DNA of 64,000 nt from JAHZKN01 sp965250205 (GTDB taxonomy: Bacteria; Pseudomonadota; Alphaproteobacteria; Rhizobiales; Hyphomicrobiaceae), in contig CBDFNK010000023.1 in NCBI GenBank assembly GCA_965250205.1, positions 1 to 64,000 on the forward strand, in the 5' to 3' direction. The position numbers and the translations under genes are program-made. Under the pieces are notes generated by a model, which searched no databases, was not told where the DNA came from, and saw only the letters and a program-made list of their open reading frames with translations. Below, piece by piece: positions 25,626 to 34,293 of the stretch. Positions within the stretch are counted from its first letter, which is position 1. Each line of letters starts with the position of its first letter.

Positions 25626-28233
25626 TGACGATCCTCTGCGGTACGACGATGACTTTTTTCGGTTGTCGACCGTCAAGCGACCGAACGACCGATGGCAAGG
25701 CCAGGGCCGCACGCTCAATATCATCTTTTCCAGCGTCACGGGCAATGGTTAGCTCGTCGCGGCGCTTGCCATTCACCTGTACGGCAATGGTGATCTGATC
25801 GTCAACGAGCAAGGCGGGATCGACCTCCGGCCACGGTTGATTGGCGATCAAAGTGTTGTATCCAAGCCGCGCCCAGCATTCTTCAGCTAGATGCGGCATC
25901 ATTGGGGCGATAGACTGCACCAAGAACTCGGCCGCCTCCCGTAAAACCCAGTCTAAACCTTCACTAGACTTGGTTTGAGCAGAAGAAATACTGTTGGTGA
26001 ACTCATAAATCTGAGCCACAGCTACGTTAAATCTTAAACCCTCAATGCTGTTAGCGACACTATCAAGTGTCTTATGAGCGGTTTTTCTCAAATTTGCCGC
26101 CTCGTCACCAAATGTGTTGGGCTGTGTGGCACTTTGTGCGGCGGCTTTGTCAGCAACCTCATTGATCAGACGCCAGACCTTTTGCACAAACCGACCCGCT
26201 GCGGTGATGCCGGAATCGGTCCAGATCACGTCGCGTTCAGGTGGGCTGTCAGAGAGCATAAACCAGCGCGCGCAATCAGCCCCCCAATGCTCCATAATGT
26301 CATCAGGATCAACCAGGTTCTTTTTAGACTTTGACATCTTTTCGATGGAGCCAATGGTGACGGGAGCGTTGGACCTGAGCTCGGTGGCTGTGCGCGCATT
26401 GCCTTCGCCTTCGATTTTTATATCGGAGGGCAGCAACCATTTACCGTCGGCGGACTTGTAGGTTTCGTGGTTCACCATGCCCTGGGTAAACAGCGCCTTG
26501 AACGGTTCGCGCAGTTTGGTGGTGAGCTGTCCGGCATCTGAGACGGCGCGGAAGAAAAACCGCGAATAGAGCAGATGCAAAATCGCATGCTCAATGCCGC
26601 CAATGTACTGATCAACCGGTAGCCAATAGTCAGCCGCACTTTGATCAATCGGCGTTTTAGCATCGGGTGCAGTGAAGCGGGCATAATACCAGGAGCTATC
26701 GACAAACGTGTCCATGGTGTCGGTTTCGCGCCTGGCGGGCTTGCCACATGTTGGGCAGTCCACATTCTTCCAAGTCGAGTGACGATCGAGCGGGTTGCCG
26801 GGTTTGTCGAAGGTGACATCGTCTGGGAGTTTTACCGGCAGGTCCTTTTCAGGCACCGGGATGTGGCCGCAGTTTTGGCAGTGAATAAACGGGATCGGGC
26901 AGCCCCAATAGCGCTGTCGTGAAACGCCCCAATCTCTGAGCCGGTAATTGGTTTGGCGTTGGCCAACAGGTTTGCCAGCAAGCATTGTGGAATTCAGTTT
27001 ATCTGCAACGTTTTCAAACGCGTCTTTTGGTGTCAGGCCATCCAAAAAACGCGAATTGATCATGGTGCCGTCGCCATCAACGGCGGTGTCCGTAATGGCA
27101 AATGTTTTGGCGTCTTCACCTTGAGGCAGAACCACGGGCACAACCGGCAAGTCGTATTTGCGGGCAAAATCCAAATCACGTTGATCGCCCGACGGGCAGG
27201 CGAAAATTGCACCGGTGCCGTAATCCATCAGCACAAAGTTGGCGACCCAGACCGGCAACGTCCAGTCTTTGTCGAGCGGGTGAACTGCACGAATGCCAGT
27301 GTCAAAGCCTTGTTTTTCTGCCGTGTCTAGCTCAGCAGCCGTGGTGCCAGCCTTGCGGCAGGCGTCACAGAAAGCGGCCAATTCCGGATTGGTTTTGGCA
27401 GCGGCTTGCGCCAGTGGATGATCGGCCGCGATGGCCAGGAATGAGGCGCCAAACAACGTGTCAGGTCGCGTCGTGTATACTTCCAACTCGGCTTGTCGCG
27501 ATGGTGCTGTGTCACCCTCGAGTGCCCAGCGGACCGACATACCTTCAGAGCGACCAATCCAGTTGGTCTGCATCAGGCGGACTTTTTCCGGCCAGTTCTC
27601 AAGCGTTTTCAGATCATCAATCAACGCGTCTGAGTAGTCGGTGATCTTGAAAAACCATTGTGTCAGTTCGCGTTGCTCAACTTTAGCGCCAGAGCGCCAA
27701 CCCCTGCCATCAATCACCTGCTCATTGGCAAGCACGGTGTGATCCACCGGATCCCAATTGACGCGTGAAGATTTGCGATAGGCCAGACCCTTGGCATAAA
27801 GATCGAGGAACAATTTTTGTTGGTGCTGATAGTAGGCGACATCACAGGTTGCGAATTCGCGTGACCAATCGAGTGACAAGCCCATCGATTTGAGCTGACC
27901 TTTCATGGTGTCAATGTTGGCATAAGTCCATTTGGCCGGGTGGGAGTTGTTTTCCATTGCCGCGTTTTCCGCTGGCATACCAAACGCGTCCCAGCCCATC
28001 GGGTGCAACACGTTAAACCCCTTGGCGTGCTTGTAGCGCGCAAACACATCGCCCATGGAATAGTTGCGTACGTGGCCCATATGGATGCGTCCCGATGGAT
28101 ACGGGAACATCTCCAACACGTAGCATTTTGGCTTTGAATGATCGGTGTTGCTGGCACGATTGAGATCAGCGTCAGCCCACACCTTCTGCCAATGCGCTTC
28201 GCGGTCCGGGGCGTTGTAACGTTCGCTTGCCAT
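25612..28233 (-). CDS. leuS: Leucyl-tRNA synthetase
   Basis: LeuS charges tRNA-Leu. Landmarks are the HIGH-type HMGH in PYPSGRIHMGHVRNY, the editing domain with VYTTRPDTLFGASFLA, a zinc-type CPTCGKPARRETDTMDTF, and the KMSKS loop KMSKSKKNLVDPD. The anticodon-binding and C-terminal domains are complete. Length is 873 residues, typical of bacterial enzymes. It leads a minus-strand leuS-lptE-holA group. Confidence 0.97.
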   Translation of the reverse strand: MASERYNAPDREAHWQKVWADADLNRASNTDHSKPKCYVLEMFPYPSGRIHMGHVRNYSMGDVFARYKHAKGFNVLHPMGWDAFGMPAENAAMENNSHPAKWTYANIDTMKGQLKSMGLSLDWSREFATCDVAYYQHQQKLFLDLYAKGLAYRKSSRVNWDPVDHTVLANEQVIDGRGWRSGAKVEQRELTQWFFKITDYSDALIDDLKTLENWPEKVRLMQTNWIGRSEGMSVRWALEGDTAPSRQAELEVYTTRPDTLFGASFLAIAADHPLAQAAAKTNPELAAFCDACRKAGTTAAELDTAEKQGFDTGIRAVHPLDKDWTLPVWVANFVLMDYGTGAIFACPSGDQRDLDFARKYDLPVVPVVLPQGEDAKTFAITDTAVDGDGTMINSRFLDGLTPKDAFENVADKLNSTMLAGKPVGQRQTNYRLRDWGVSRQRYWGCPIPFIHCQNCGHIPVPEKDLPVKLPDDVTFDKPGNPLDRHSTWKNVDCPTCGKPARRETDTMDTFVDSSWYYARFTAPDAKTPIDQSAADYWLPVDQYIGGIEHAILHLLYSRFFFRAVSDAGQLTTKLREPFKALFTQGMVNHETYKSADGKWLLPSDIKIEGEGNARTATELRSNAPVTIGSIEKMSKSKKNLVDPDDIMEHWGADCARWFMLSDSPPERDVIWTDSGITAAGRFVQKVWRLINEVADKAAAQSATQPNTFGDEAANLRKTAHKTLDSVANSIEGLRFNVAVAQIYEFTNSISSAQTKSSEGLDWVLREAAEFLVQSIAPMMPHLAEECWARLGYNTLIANQPWPEVDPALLVDDQITIAVQVNGKRRDELTIARDAGKDDIERAALALPSVVRSLDGRQPKKVIVVPQRIVNVVG

Positions 28234-28410
28234 GGGGGCCTTTTGTTATTTTGCTCTGAGTTTTCCAGCTATTGCGGCGCGGCAGTTAATGGGGCTGATA
28301 GCGCGAACGGTCAAGCGGTGGGGTGCTTTGCATTGGCTCAGCTATTACGGTGTCAATTTGCAATTGAGGATCCATAATCTTGCCTGATGTGGCGTCGACG
28401 GTTCCATGGC
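28234..28410. other. leuS upstream gap, no feature seen
   Basis: This is the GC-richer half of the gap between divergent leuS and the Fic gene. It should hold the leuS promoter, but I see no clear element or small gene. Confidence 0.3.
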
Positions 28411-28417
28411 GCAGCAG

Positions 28418-28594
28418 ATATGTCTATATTTTCCTATTTTGTAGACATATTGGCTGGGATATGTCTATGGCGTGGACATATTTCTGAGAACATGTTCATA
28501 AATATATGTTTTATAGACATATGCATGATAATAGGTTCATTGCGTAAATGCATTTTAGCCCACATGTTCTTAAAAGAATTTTTTGTGGACATAA
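28418..28594 (+). promoter_or_regulatory. Operator-like ATATGTCTA / TAGACATAT repeats upstream of fic
   Basis: Half-sites lie at 28418 (ATATGTCTA), 28442 (TAGACATAT), 28459 (ATATGTCTA), 28473 (TGGACATAT), 28514 (TAGACATAT) and 28586 (TGGACATAA). They form inverted pairs with differing spacers across an AT-rich promoter. The pattern suggests binding of a dimeric regulator, possibly the wing-helix-like C-terminus of the Fic protein itself. Confidence 0.7.
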
Positions 28595-28617
28595 CTAAAA
28601 CCAACAGTCCCTAAAAC

Positions 28618-29793
28618 ATGCCAGTGGATACAACCAAGCCTTACAACAATCTGCCTAATTTACCGCCATCGGTCGACATCGAGACGAAACCGATCTTGAA
28701 GGGTTGCATTTTAGCGCGGGCAGCTCTGGCCGAATTGCGCGCTGCAGGACAGCTCATTCCAGACCAATCTGTTCTGATAAGTACGATCCCTCTTCTGGAA
28801 GCTAAAGATAGTTCTGAGATTGAGAATATCGTTACCACCAACGACGCCTTATTCAAGGAGGCTAGCGAAACGGATCATGAGGGCGATCCAGCAGCAAAAG
28901 AAGCCCTGCGCTATAGGACAGCTCTCTACGATGGATACGAATCTCTAGAATTACGACCTTTGACAACGCGCACAGCCCTGGAAGTTTGCAGGACCATAAA
29001 GGGTTTTGAAATGGATGTGCGCACAACGCCTGGAACAGCGCTTAAAAATACATTCACAGGCGAAATTATCTATACCCCACCAGACGGACAGCAGTTGCTG
29101 CGAGACAAACTTGCCAACTGGGAAACTTTTCTCAATGAAAATAATGATATCGATCCGCTCATACGCATGGCGGTGCTGCATTATCAATTTGAAGCGATAC
29201 ATCCTTTTACAGATGGCAACGGCAGAACAGGCCGCATACTCAATATCCTGATATTGATACAGGCGGGACTGCTGGATGCCCCGACACTCTATCTCAGTCG
29301 GCATATCTTGCGGACGAAAGCTGATTATTATCGCTTGCTCTCAGATGTAACCGGCAAGGGAAATTGGGAAGCGTGGATTTTGTATATCTTAGAGGCTGTT
29401 AAAACGACGGCTATGTGGACCAATGAACGTATTCGAGTCATTCGCGAGTTGATGGATCACACCTCTGAGACAGTTACAGTACAAGCTCCAAAACTCTATT
29501 CTCGCGAACTGATAGAGATTATCTTTGCGCAACCATATGTTCGAATAGCTCATTTAATCGAGCATGGAATTGCGAAGCGTGTTGCGGCTTCGAAATACCT
29601 GAAACAGCTTGTTGAACTCGGGATACTCGAAGAAGAAAAAGTTGGCCGCGACAAAATTTTTATCCATCGAAAATACATGGATCTTCTGGGCTCGGATGGG
29701 CACACATTTGAACGCTATCCTACTGATCCGGATTTAGAGAAGACTGCAAAACCAAAAAAGAAAGCGCGCAAGCCACGGCAGAGGCAATCGTGA
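28618..29793 (+). CDS. fic: Fic-family protein adenylyltransferase, class II
   Basis: Fic proteins transfer AMP or another nucleotide part to target hydroxyl groups. The catalytic motif HPFTDGNGRTGR stands at about residue 199, matching HPFxxGNGRxxR. The N-terminal SSEIEN near residue 65 fits the inhibitory (S/T)xxxE(N/G) helix of self-restrained class II enzymes. The C-terminal part (LIEHGIAKRVAASKYLKQLVELGILEEEKVGRDKIF; core RVAASKYLKQLVELGIL) looks like a winged helix. A lysine-rich tail follows. Length is 391 residues. The stop overlaps the yggS start by 4 bases. No separate antitoxin gene is visible. Confidence 0.92.
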   Translation: MPVDTTKPYNNLPNLPPSVDIETKPILKGCILARAALAELRAAGQLIPDQSVLISTIPLLEAKDSSEIENIVTTNDALFKEASETDHEGDPAAKEALRYRTALYDGYESLELRPLTTRTALEVCRTIKGFEMDVRTTPGTALKNTFTGEIIYTPPDGQQLLRDKLANWETFLNENNDIDPLIRMAVLHYQFEAIHPFTDGNGRTGRILNILILIQAGLLDAPTLYLSRHILRTKADYYRLLSDVTGKGNWEAWILYILEAVKTTAMWTNERIRVIRELMDHTSETVTVQAPKLYSRELIEIIFAQPYVRIAHLIEHGIAKRVAASKYLKQLVELGILEEEKVGRDKIFIHRKYMDLLGSDGHTFERYPTDPDLEKTAKPKKKARKPRQRQS

Positions 29794-30458
29794 CTACGTT
29801 TATCTCTCTGACAGATGTTAAACACCGCATTTCTACGGCAGCCAAAGCCGCGGGCCGGCTAAGCGATGCCACAACTCTCATTGCGGTCTCGAAGACGGTT
29901 GATGCCGAACATATCGAGCCAGTGCTGAGGGCCGGGCATCATGACTTTGGTGAAAACCGGGTCCAGGAGGCGCACTCAAAATGGCCGGATCTCAAAGCCA
30001 AATATCCAGGCACTAAGTTGCACCTGATTGGGCCGCTGCAATCCAACAAAACCAGAGAGGCGGTGGCGCTGTTTGATGCCATCCATTCCATTGATCGGCC
30101 TAAGATCGCCCGCACGGTTGCAGAGGAAATGGCGCGCCAGAAGCGAACGTTAGAGTTGTTTGCTCAAGTCAACACAGGCGAAGAACCGCAAAAGGCTGGC
30201 GTGATGCCGACGGACGTTAAAGCCTTCGTCGATCAATGCCGCACTGAGTTTGGGCTCACCATCAAAGGTTTGATGTGCATCCCACCAGCGGAGGAAGAGC
30301 CTGCCATCCATTTCGCGTTTCTCGCCAAGCTGGCAGGCGATTGCGGTGTCGAAGGTCTCTCCATGGGCATGAGCGGTGATTTTGAAACCGCCATCCGCTT
30401 TGGCGCCAGCCACGTCCGTGTCGGCTCGGCGATTTTTGGGGGTAGAATATCGAATTGA
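29790..30458 (+). CDS. yggS: YggS-family pyridoxal-phosphate homeostasis protein
   Basis: YggS/PLPBP proteins bind pyridoxal phosphate and buffer vitamin B6 without known catalysis. The PLP lysine lies in LIAVSKTVDAEHIEPVL. HDFGENRVQEAHSKW, LHLIGPLQSNKTREAVALFD, LEGFAQ-type LFAQVNTGEEPQKAGV, and SMGMSGDFETAIRFGASHVRVGSAIFG follow. Length is 222 residues. The GTG start overlaps fic. The last residues (GRISN) come from the 880-bp segment that begins here; the expected ending GSAIFGVRG occurs again at 31303, in the direct-repeat copy. Confidence 0.93.
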   Translation: MTTFISLTDVKHRISTAAKAAGRLSDATTLIAVSKTVDAEHIEPVLRAGHHDFGENRVQEAHSKWPDLKAKYPGTKLHLIGPLQSNKTREAVALFDAIHSIDRPKIARTVAEEMARQKRTLELFAQVNTGEEPQKAGVMPTDVKAFVDQCRTEFGLTIKGLMCIPPAEEEPAIHFAFLAKLAGDCGVEGLSMGMSGDFETAIRFGASHVRVGSAIFGGRISN

Positions 30459-30585
30459 TTATCTAAACAATTGATTCATATGCAACAATTATGCGTGATG
30501 AGAGGGTAGTTTTACTTGACATTTAGTCAAGCGAATCACATATGTGAGACTTAGCACCCCGGTAGTGCCTTGTGCGCTATCGCCA

Positions 30586-30621
30586 GCCGTGGGTTTTCGG
30601 ACCCACGGCATTTCATTTTTT
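30586..30621 (+). terminator. Strong hairpin with T run upstream of the NYN gene
   Basis: GCCGTGGGT and ACCCACGGC form a perfect 9-bp stem with a 6-base loop, followed by tttcatttttt. A weaker hairpin, TAGTGC / GCGCTA, precedes it. It may end a short RNA starting near 30510-30540 (a TTGACA-like box is at 30518) or act as an attenuator 25 bases before the NYN start. Confidence 0.65.
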
Positions 30622-30645
30622 CGGCGGAATAGCTTATTTGGGTTT

Positions 30646-31293
30646 ATGCCGAAGATTCGTGTCGCCGCATATATAGATGGTTTCAACATTTATCATGCAA
30701 TTGATGATGCCAATCGTGCTGCGCGTGGAGGACTGAATCATCTTAAATGGGTGAATCTTTGGTCGCTCATGGCTTGTTTTACGGATCCCGTATTACACGA
30801 CATAGTGTCTGTGAAATTTTTTACTGCATATCCTACTTGGAAACCAGACCAGAAAATTCGACATAGGGAATACGTAAAAGCTCTCAGATTCCATGGTGTG
30901 GAAGATGTCATCGGCCGTTTTAAGAGGAAAGAAGTCTATTGTAAAAGCTGCAAAAATAGCTTTTGGGCCCATGAAGAGAAAGAGTCTGATGTAAATCTAG
31001 CGATGCATCTTATTAGTGATGCCTATCAGAATATCTTCGATCATGCGTTTTTAGTGACAAACGATTCGGATTTACTTGGCCCTGTTCGTCTTTTTCGGTC
31101 TGAGTTCTCAGAGAAAAAAATTAAGATCGTGGCGCCACCATTTCGTAGACACAGCAAAGAGCTTTGGGCAGCAGCCACAAATAAGGCCAAGATAAAACAA
31201 CTCCATCTTGAAAAATGCCTAATGCCTGAACATGCTCAAGACAAAGACGGAAATGAAATTTTCCGAAGACCTACACAATACGATCCAAACTAA
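30646..31293 (+). CDS. NYN-domain (PIN-like) putative ribonuclease
   Basis: NYN domains are PIN-fold nucleases that cut RNA with acidic metal-binding residues. The 215-residue protein shows VAAYIDGFNIYHAI near the start (first Asp and Asn), KESDVNLAMHLISDAYQNIFDHAFLVTNDSDLLGPVR (core ESDVNLAMHL and VTNDSDLLGP), and KIKIVAPPFRR. A CKSCKNSFW pair of cysteines may bind zinc. I chose ATG 30646 because upstream codons fall inside the hairpin. It lies alone within the 880-bp segment, so a role in RNA decay, toxicity or defence is only inferred. Confidence 0.85.
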   Translation: MPKIRVAAYIDGFNIYHAIDDANRAARGGLNHLKWVNLWSLMACFTDPVLHDIVSVKFFTAYPTWKPDQKIRHREYVKALRFHGVEDVIGRFKRKEVYCKSCKNSFWAHEEKESDVNLAMHLISDAYQNIFDHAFLVTNDSDLLGPVRLFRSEFSEKKIKIVAPPFRRHSKELWAAATNKAKIKQLHLEKCLMPEHAQDKDGNEIFRRPTQYDPN

Positions 31294-31614
31294 TACCTTA
31301 TTGGCTCGGCCATTTTTGGGGTGCGGGGTTGAGGGGCAATAGTGAATCTATTTTCCCTCCCCACCGTTCAGTTTTGACCTTATCCAAAGCCTTTTTAGAC
31401 GGTGTCGGTTGTGGCCCGCCCCAAGCTGGTAGGGTGGGCTAACCAAGCGATTCGTGTGGTGAGCACGTGCACTAGTTCGTTAGCGCGTGTTTTTATCCCA
31501 AAACCGGTTCCCGCTTTTGAGAAACACGCGGCGTGTTCGCGTGAACCTTTTTGTGCATGCTTAAAGCCATGCCGCTCGGCGTTTTAAAGCCGAGCCCTAC
31601 AGGAGGCACATCTG
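31294..31614. other. Intergenic region downstream of the NYN gene
   Basis: It contains the second copy of the direct repeat (31303-31322) and a displaced yggS-like ending. A hairpin GCTCGGC / GCCGAGC lies at 31574-31595, just before the AGGAGG ribosome site (31601) of the next gene. I see no further gene. Confidence 0.5.
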
Positions 31615-32532
31615 ATGAACGTAGCTGCTCGCAATATTGAAGCTGACAACGCCGCAGCAGAAGCGGCCCGCGAAGCGCGCGACGAAGCCTTGTCGCGTAA
31701 GAAGTCCAATCAAAAATCGAAATCGAAATCGAAGTCTAAAAAGTCGGCCAAGCCAGCCTCTAATGCGGCAGTAGAATGGCATCGCTTTTTGGTCGACGTC
31801 TGGATCACCGATCTCAATGCGACCGAGTTTGGTATTTTCCGCCGGCAACGCAACCGCGCCAAGTCGCGCCAGTTTACCCAGGACATGGACATCTTTGCCG
31901 AAGTACAGGACGAGGGTGAACGGACGGGCCTTTTAGGCTACCGCAAAGACGTCTGGGATAATTCCGAAGGCATGGATAAACGCCTGGTTTTCAAGCTTTT
32001 CAGCGACAAGCTCGGCTGGAAGGCGACTATGGATCTGATGCTTGGTCGCTCGCTGCAACAAACTTTAGGTGCGCGCGGTTTGCCGGTGATGACGTTCTCC
32101 ATCAACACCGATGACGATCAGTACATCATTTATCTGGAACGCTCGGCCAACAAATGGCCATTCCTGCCGGAGAATTATTCGTTCTTCCTGGTCGATGACA
32201 AAGGTAATCCGGAATTTTATCGCTTGCGGCGCCGTTTCATTGATCTTGGTGGCGACTATATTCTCTACAATCACATAGGAGAAAAAGTCGGTGCGATAGA
32301 TGGCAAGATGCTGTCGATCGGTGGCAAATGGCGCGGCAAGGTGATGAAGGGTCATCACGCCACCAAGCGTCTACTGACGGTGCTCAAGTTGTTCACCGGC
32401 ATTATCTTCTTCGACAATGAAGCCAAGTGGCACATGAAGAAGCTTTATAAGGCGGCCAAGCGTGGCACGCTGGAACCGAAGCTTGAGCGCCAGGAAAACG
32501 ATCTCTATCTCAACCCACGTCGGGTGCGGTAG
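31615..32532 (+). CDS. Conserved hypothetical protein, LURP-one/scramblase-like C-terminus suspected
   Basis: I do not recognise this 305-residue protein with confidence. Residues 1-25 are an alanine-rich helix. Residues 28-48 are a basic stretch of KS repeats (hexamer repeats in the DNA). The rest is mixed: WHRFLVDVWITDLNATEFGIFRRQRNRAK near 55 (core TDLNATEFGIFRR) and FFLVDDKGNPEFYRLRRRF near 190. GEKVGAIDGKMLSIGGKWRG near 222 resembles the beta-barrel of LURP-one-related and scramblase-like proteins. No signal peptide or membrane helix is clear. AGGAGG lies 9 bases before ATG. Confidence 0.7.
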   Translation: MNVAARNIEADNAAAEAAREARDEALSRKKSNQKSKSKSKSKKSAKPASNAAVEWHRFLVDVWITDLNATEFGIFRRQRNRAKSRQFTQDMDIFAEVQDEGERTGLLGYRKDVWDNSEGMDKRLVFKLFSDKLGWKATMDLMLGRSLQQTLGARGLPVMTFSINTDDDQYIIYLERSANKWPFLPENYSFFLVDDKGNPEFYRLRRRFIDLGGDYILYNHIGEKVGAIDGKMLSIGGKWRGKVMKGHHATKRLLTVLKLFTGIIFFDNEAKWHMKKLYKAAKRGTLEPKLERQENDLYLNPRRVR

Positions 32533-32741
32533 CATTTCGCCAAAAATTCACGCCGATTCTAGGGCTGCCCATTTGAGTGGCAGCCGATGGCCGAATTCTG
32601 CCTAAAATCTCATCATTTGCAAGATCCTCAGATTGACAGCTTGCGGCTAACATACTGAATTTAAGTTGTTAAATGGCCTGTTAACCTTCTGGCACAGTTC
32701 TTGACTGCTCTCAGCCTAACGACAGGCAGGCGGGCTCGGGC

Positions 32742-32847
32742 TAGATCAAACCGCCCAAAATTGATTTCGATTTTGGGCGGATAATTTGATCTAACTTCAA
32801 AGGGTTAGAGCAACTTTTCTGCGTTCAACTGAACGCAGGTTGCTCTA
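32742..32847. repeat. Paired palindromic repeats, family C then family B
   Basis: Family C (32742-32793) has ends TAGATCAAA / TTTGATCTA and inner arm CCGCCCAAAAT / ATTTTGGGCGG. Family B (32806-32847) has ends TAGAGCAAC / GTTGCTCTA and inner arm CTGCGTTC / GAACGCAG. They lie upstream of the ammonium transporter. Confidence 0.85.
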
Positions 32848-32895
32848 GGGCCGTGTGCCTAAAACAATTGCACTTTATAACTGGGGGTGTCGGTC

Positions 32896-34127
32896 ATGGA
32901 AGACCTGTCTCAAGGCTCGGATGTCTTTTTTCTCCTTATGGGCGCGATTCTTGTATTCGCGATGCATGGGGGTTTTGCATTTCTGGAGGTCGGCACCGTC
33001 CGGCACAAGAATCAGGTCAATGCGCTTGTCAAAATCCTGGTTGATTTTGCGATCTCTACGGTGACCTATTTCTTCATCGGTTACATGTTGGCGTACGGCG
33101 TTCACTTCCTGTTGAGCGCCGGCGACATATCGGGTGCAGCCGAAGGCTTCGGGCCGAAGGGTGTCAGCCTCGTTAAATTTTTCTTCCTGTGCACATTTGC
33201 TGCCGCGATCCCGGCAATCGTGTCGGGTGGCATTGCAGAACGGGCGAAATTTCTTCCGCAATGTTTGGCAACCGCCATGCTTGTTGGTCTGGCTTATCCG
33301 CTGATTGAAGGTGCGGTTTGGAATTCTAATTTCGGCCTTCAGTCGGGATTGTTTGAATCCGTGCTTGGCGCACAATTTCATGATTTTGCAGGATCGATCG
33401 TTGTCCACGCTTTTGGCGGCTGGGCCGCCCTTGCAGCTGTGATGCTGCTTGGAGCGCGCATTGGTCGGTATGACAAAGGCCGTTCCATCGGTATTCCACC
33501 GTCATCTATTCCGTGGCTGGCCATGGGCTCGTGGATGCTGTGCATTGGCTGGTTTGGCTTTAACGTAATGAGTGCGCAGTCTGTTGCTGGTGTTTCCGGC
33601 TTGGTTGCCATGAATTCACTGCTGGCCCATGGGCTGGCGGTATTATCGTTGCCATTATTGTCGGTCGCGGTGACCCAGGCTTTGTACACAACGGTGCTCT
33701 GGCTGGTCTTGTTGCCGTATGCGCTGGGTCTGATGTGATGCACCCAATAGGCTCACTGATCACCGGTGGTGTTGCGGGTGGCCTGTTCGTTTACATGTTC
33801 CAACTAACAACCAACAAATGGCAGATCGACGATGTGCTGGGTGTCTGGCCGCTGCATGGCCTGTGTGGCCTTTGGGGTGGAATTGCTTGCGGTATCTTTG
33901 GCCTTGAAGCCCTTGGGGGGCTTGGTGGCGTGTCTTTTGCTGCGCAGTTCGTCGGTAGTGTGATGGGCGCAGGATACGGCTTTGTTGCTGGCTATGCCAT
34001 CTATGGGATCTTGAAATCAATGATTGGTATTCGACTGACAGCTGAGGAAGAGCGCATGGGCGCGGATCTTGCGATCCACAAAATTGGTGCGAACCCTGAA
34101 TCTGAGTTGCGCTCAGGCAATGTCTAA
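32896..34127 (+). pseudogene. amt: Ammonium transporter (Amt family), frameshifted
   Basis: Amt proteins conduct ammonium through the inner membrane with eleven helices. The first part (MEDLSQGSDVFFLLMGAILVFAMHGGFAFLEVG, of which AMHGGFAFLEVG is diagnostic) runs to FGFNVMSAQ and AMNSLLA. The second part continues as GGIIVAIIVGRGDPGFVHNG and GLVAVCAGSDVMHPIG in another frame. One base is missing near 33625-33635 (CCC or GGG). As printed the first frame stops at 33738, removing the last four or so helices. Restored length is about 410 residues. No glnK accompanies it, unlike the copy at 45830. Start ATG 32896 has GGGGG upstream. Confidence 0.9.
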
Positions 34128-34155
34128 TTAAACGCTGAATAACAGATGAAATCTT

Positions 34156-34200
34156 GAAAACGGGCTGGGGCCAATGTGGCACGGGCTCGTTTTCTTTTTT
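34156..34200 (+). terminator. Intrinsic terminator after amt
   Basis: GAAAACGgGC and GC-t-CGTTTTC form the stem, followed by six T. A second hairpin, CTGCGCC / GGCGCAG, lies at 34202-34219. Confidence 0.75.
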
Positions 34201-34293
34201 ACTGCGCCCAGCGGCGCAGCTTGCCTGCCCGGCTTGCCTGGGCCAAGGTAGGTGGCGCTGGGTGGGCAAGGCTTGCAAAAAAGGGCGATCTCT

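Larger units (their letters stand above)
30423..31302 (+). mobile_element. 880-bp segment joined to the yggS 3' end, bounded by a direct repeat
   Basis: The bases GGCTCGGCGATTTTTGGGG (30423 onward, within yggS) recur as GGCTCGGCCATTTTTGGGG at 31303. Bases outside the repeat differ. Read in the yggS frame, the second copy gives GSAIFGVRG and a stop, a normal yggS ending, so it looks like the displaced 3' end. The segment restores the gene with a slightly different tail, the mark of integration at a gene's 3' end. It holds a hairpin and the NYN gene but no recombinase. I infer a passive mini-island or a remnant. Confidence 0.65.

Noticed and set aside
26953..27644. 125- and 180-codon frames opposite leuS
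   Set aside because: They are shadows of the leucyl-tRNA synthetase editing domain.
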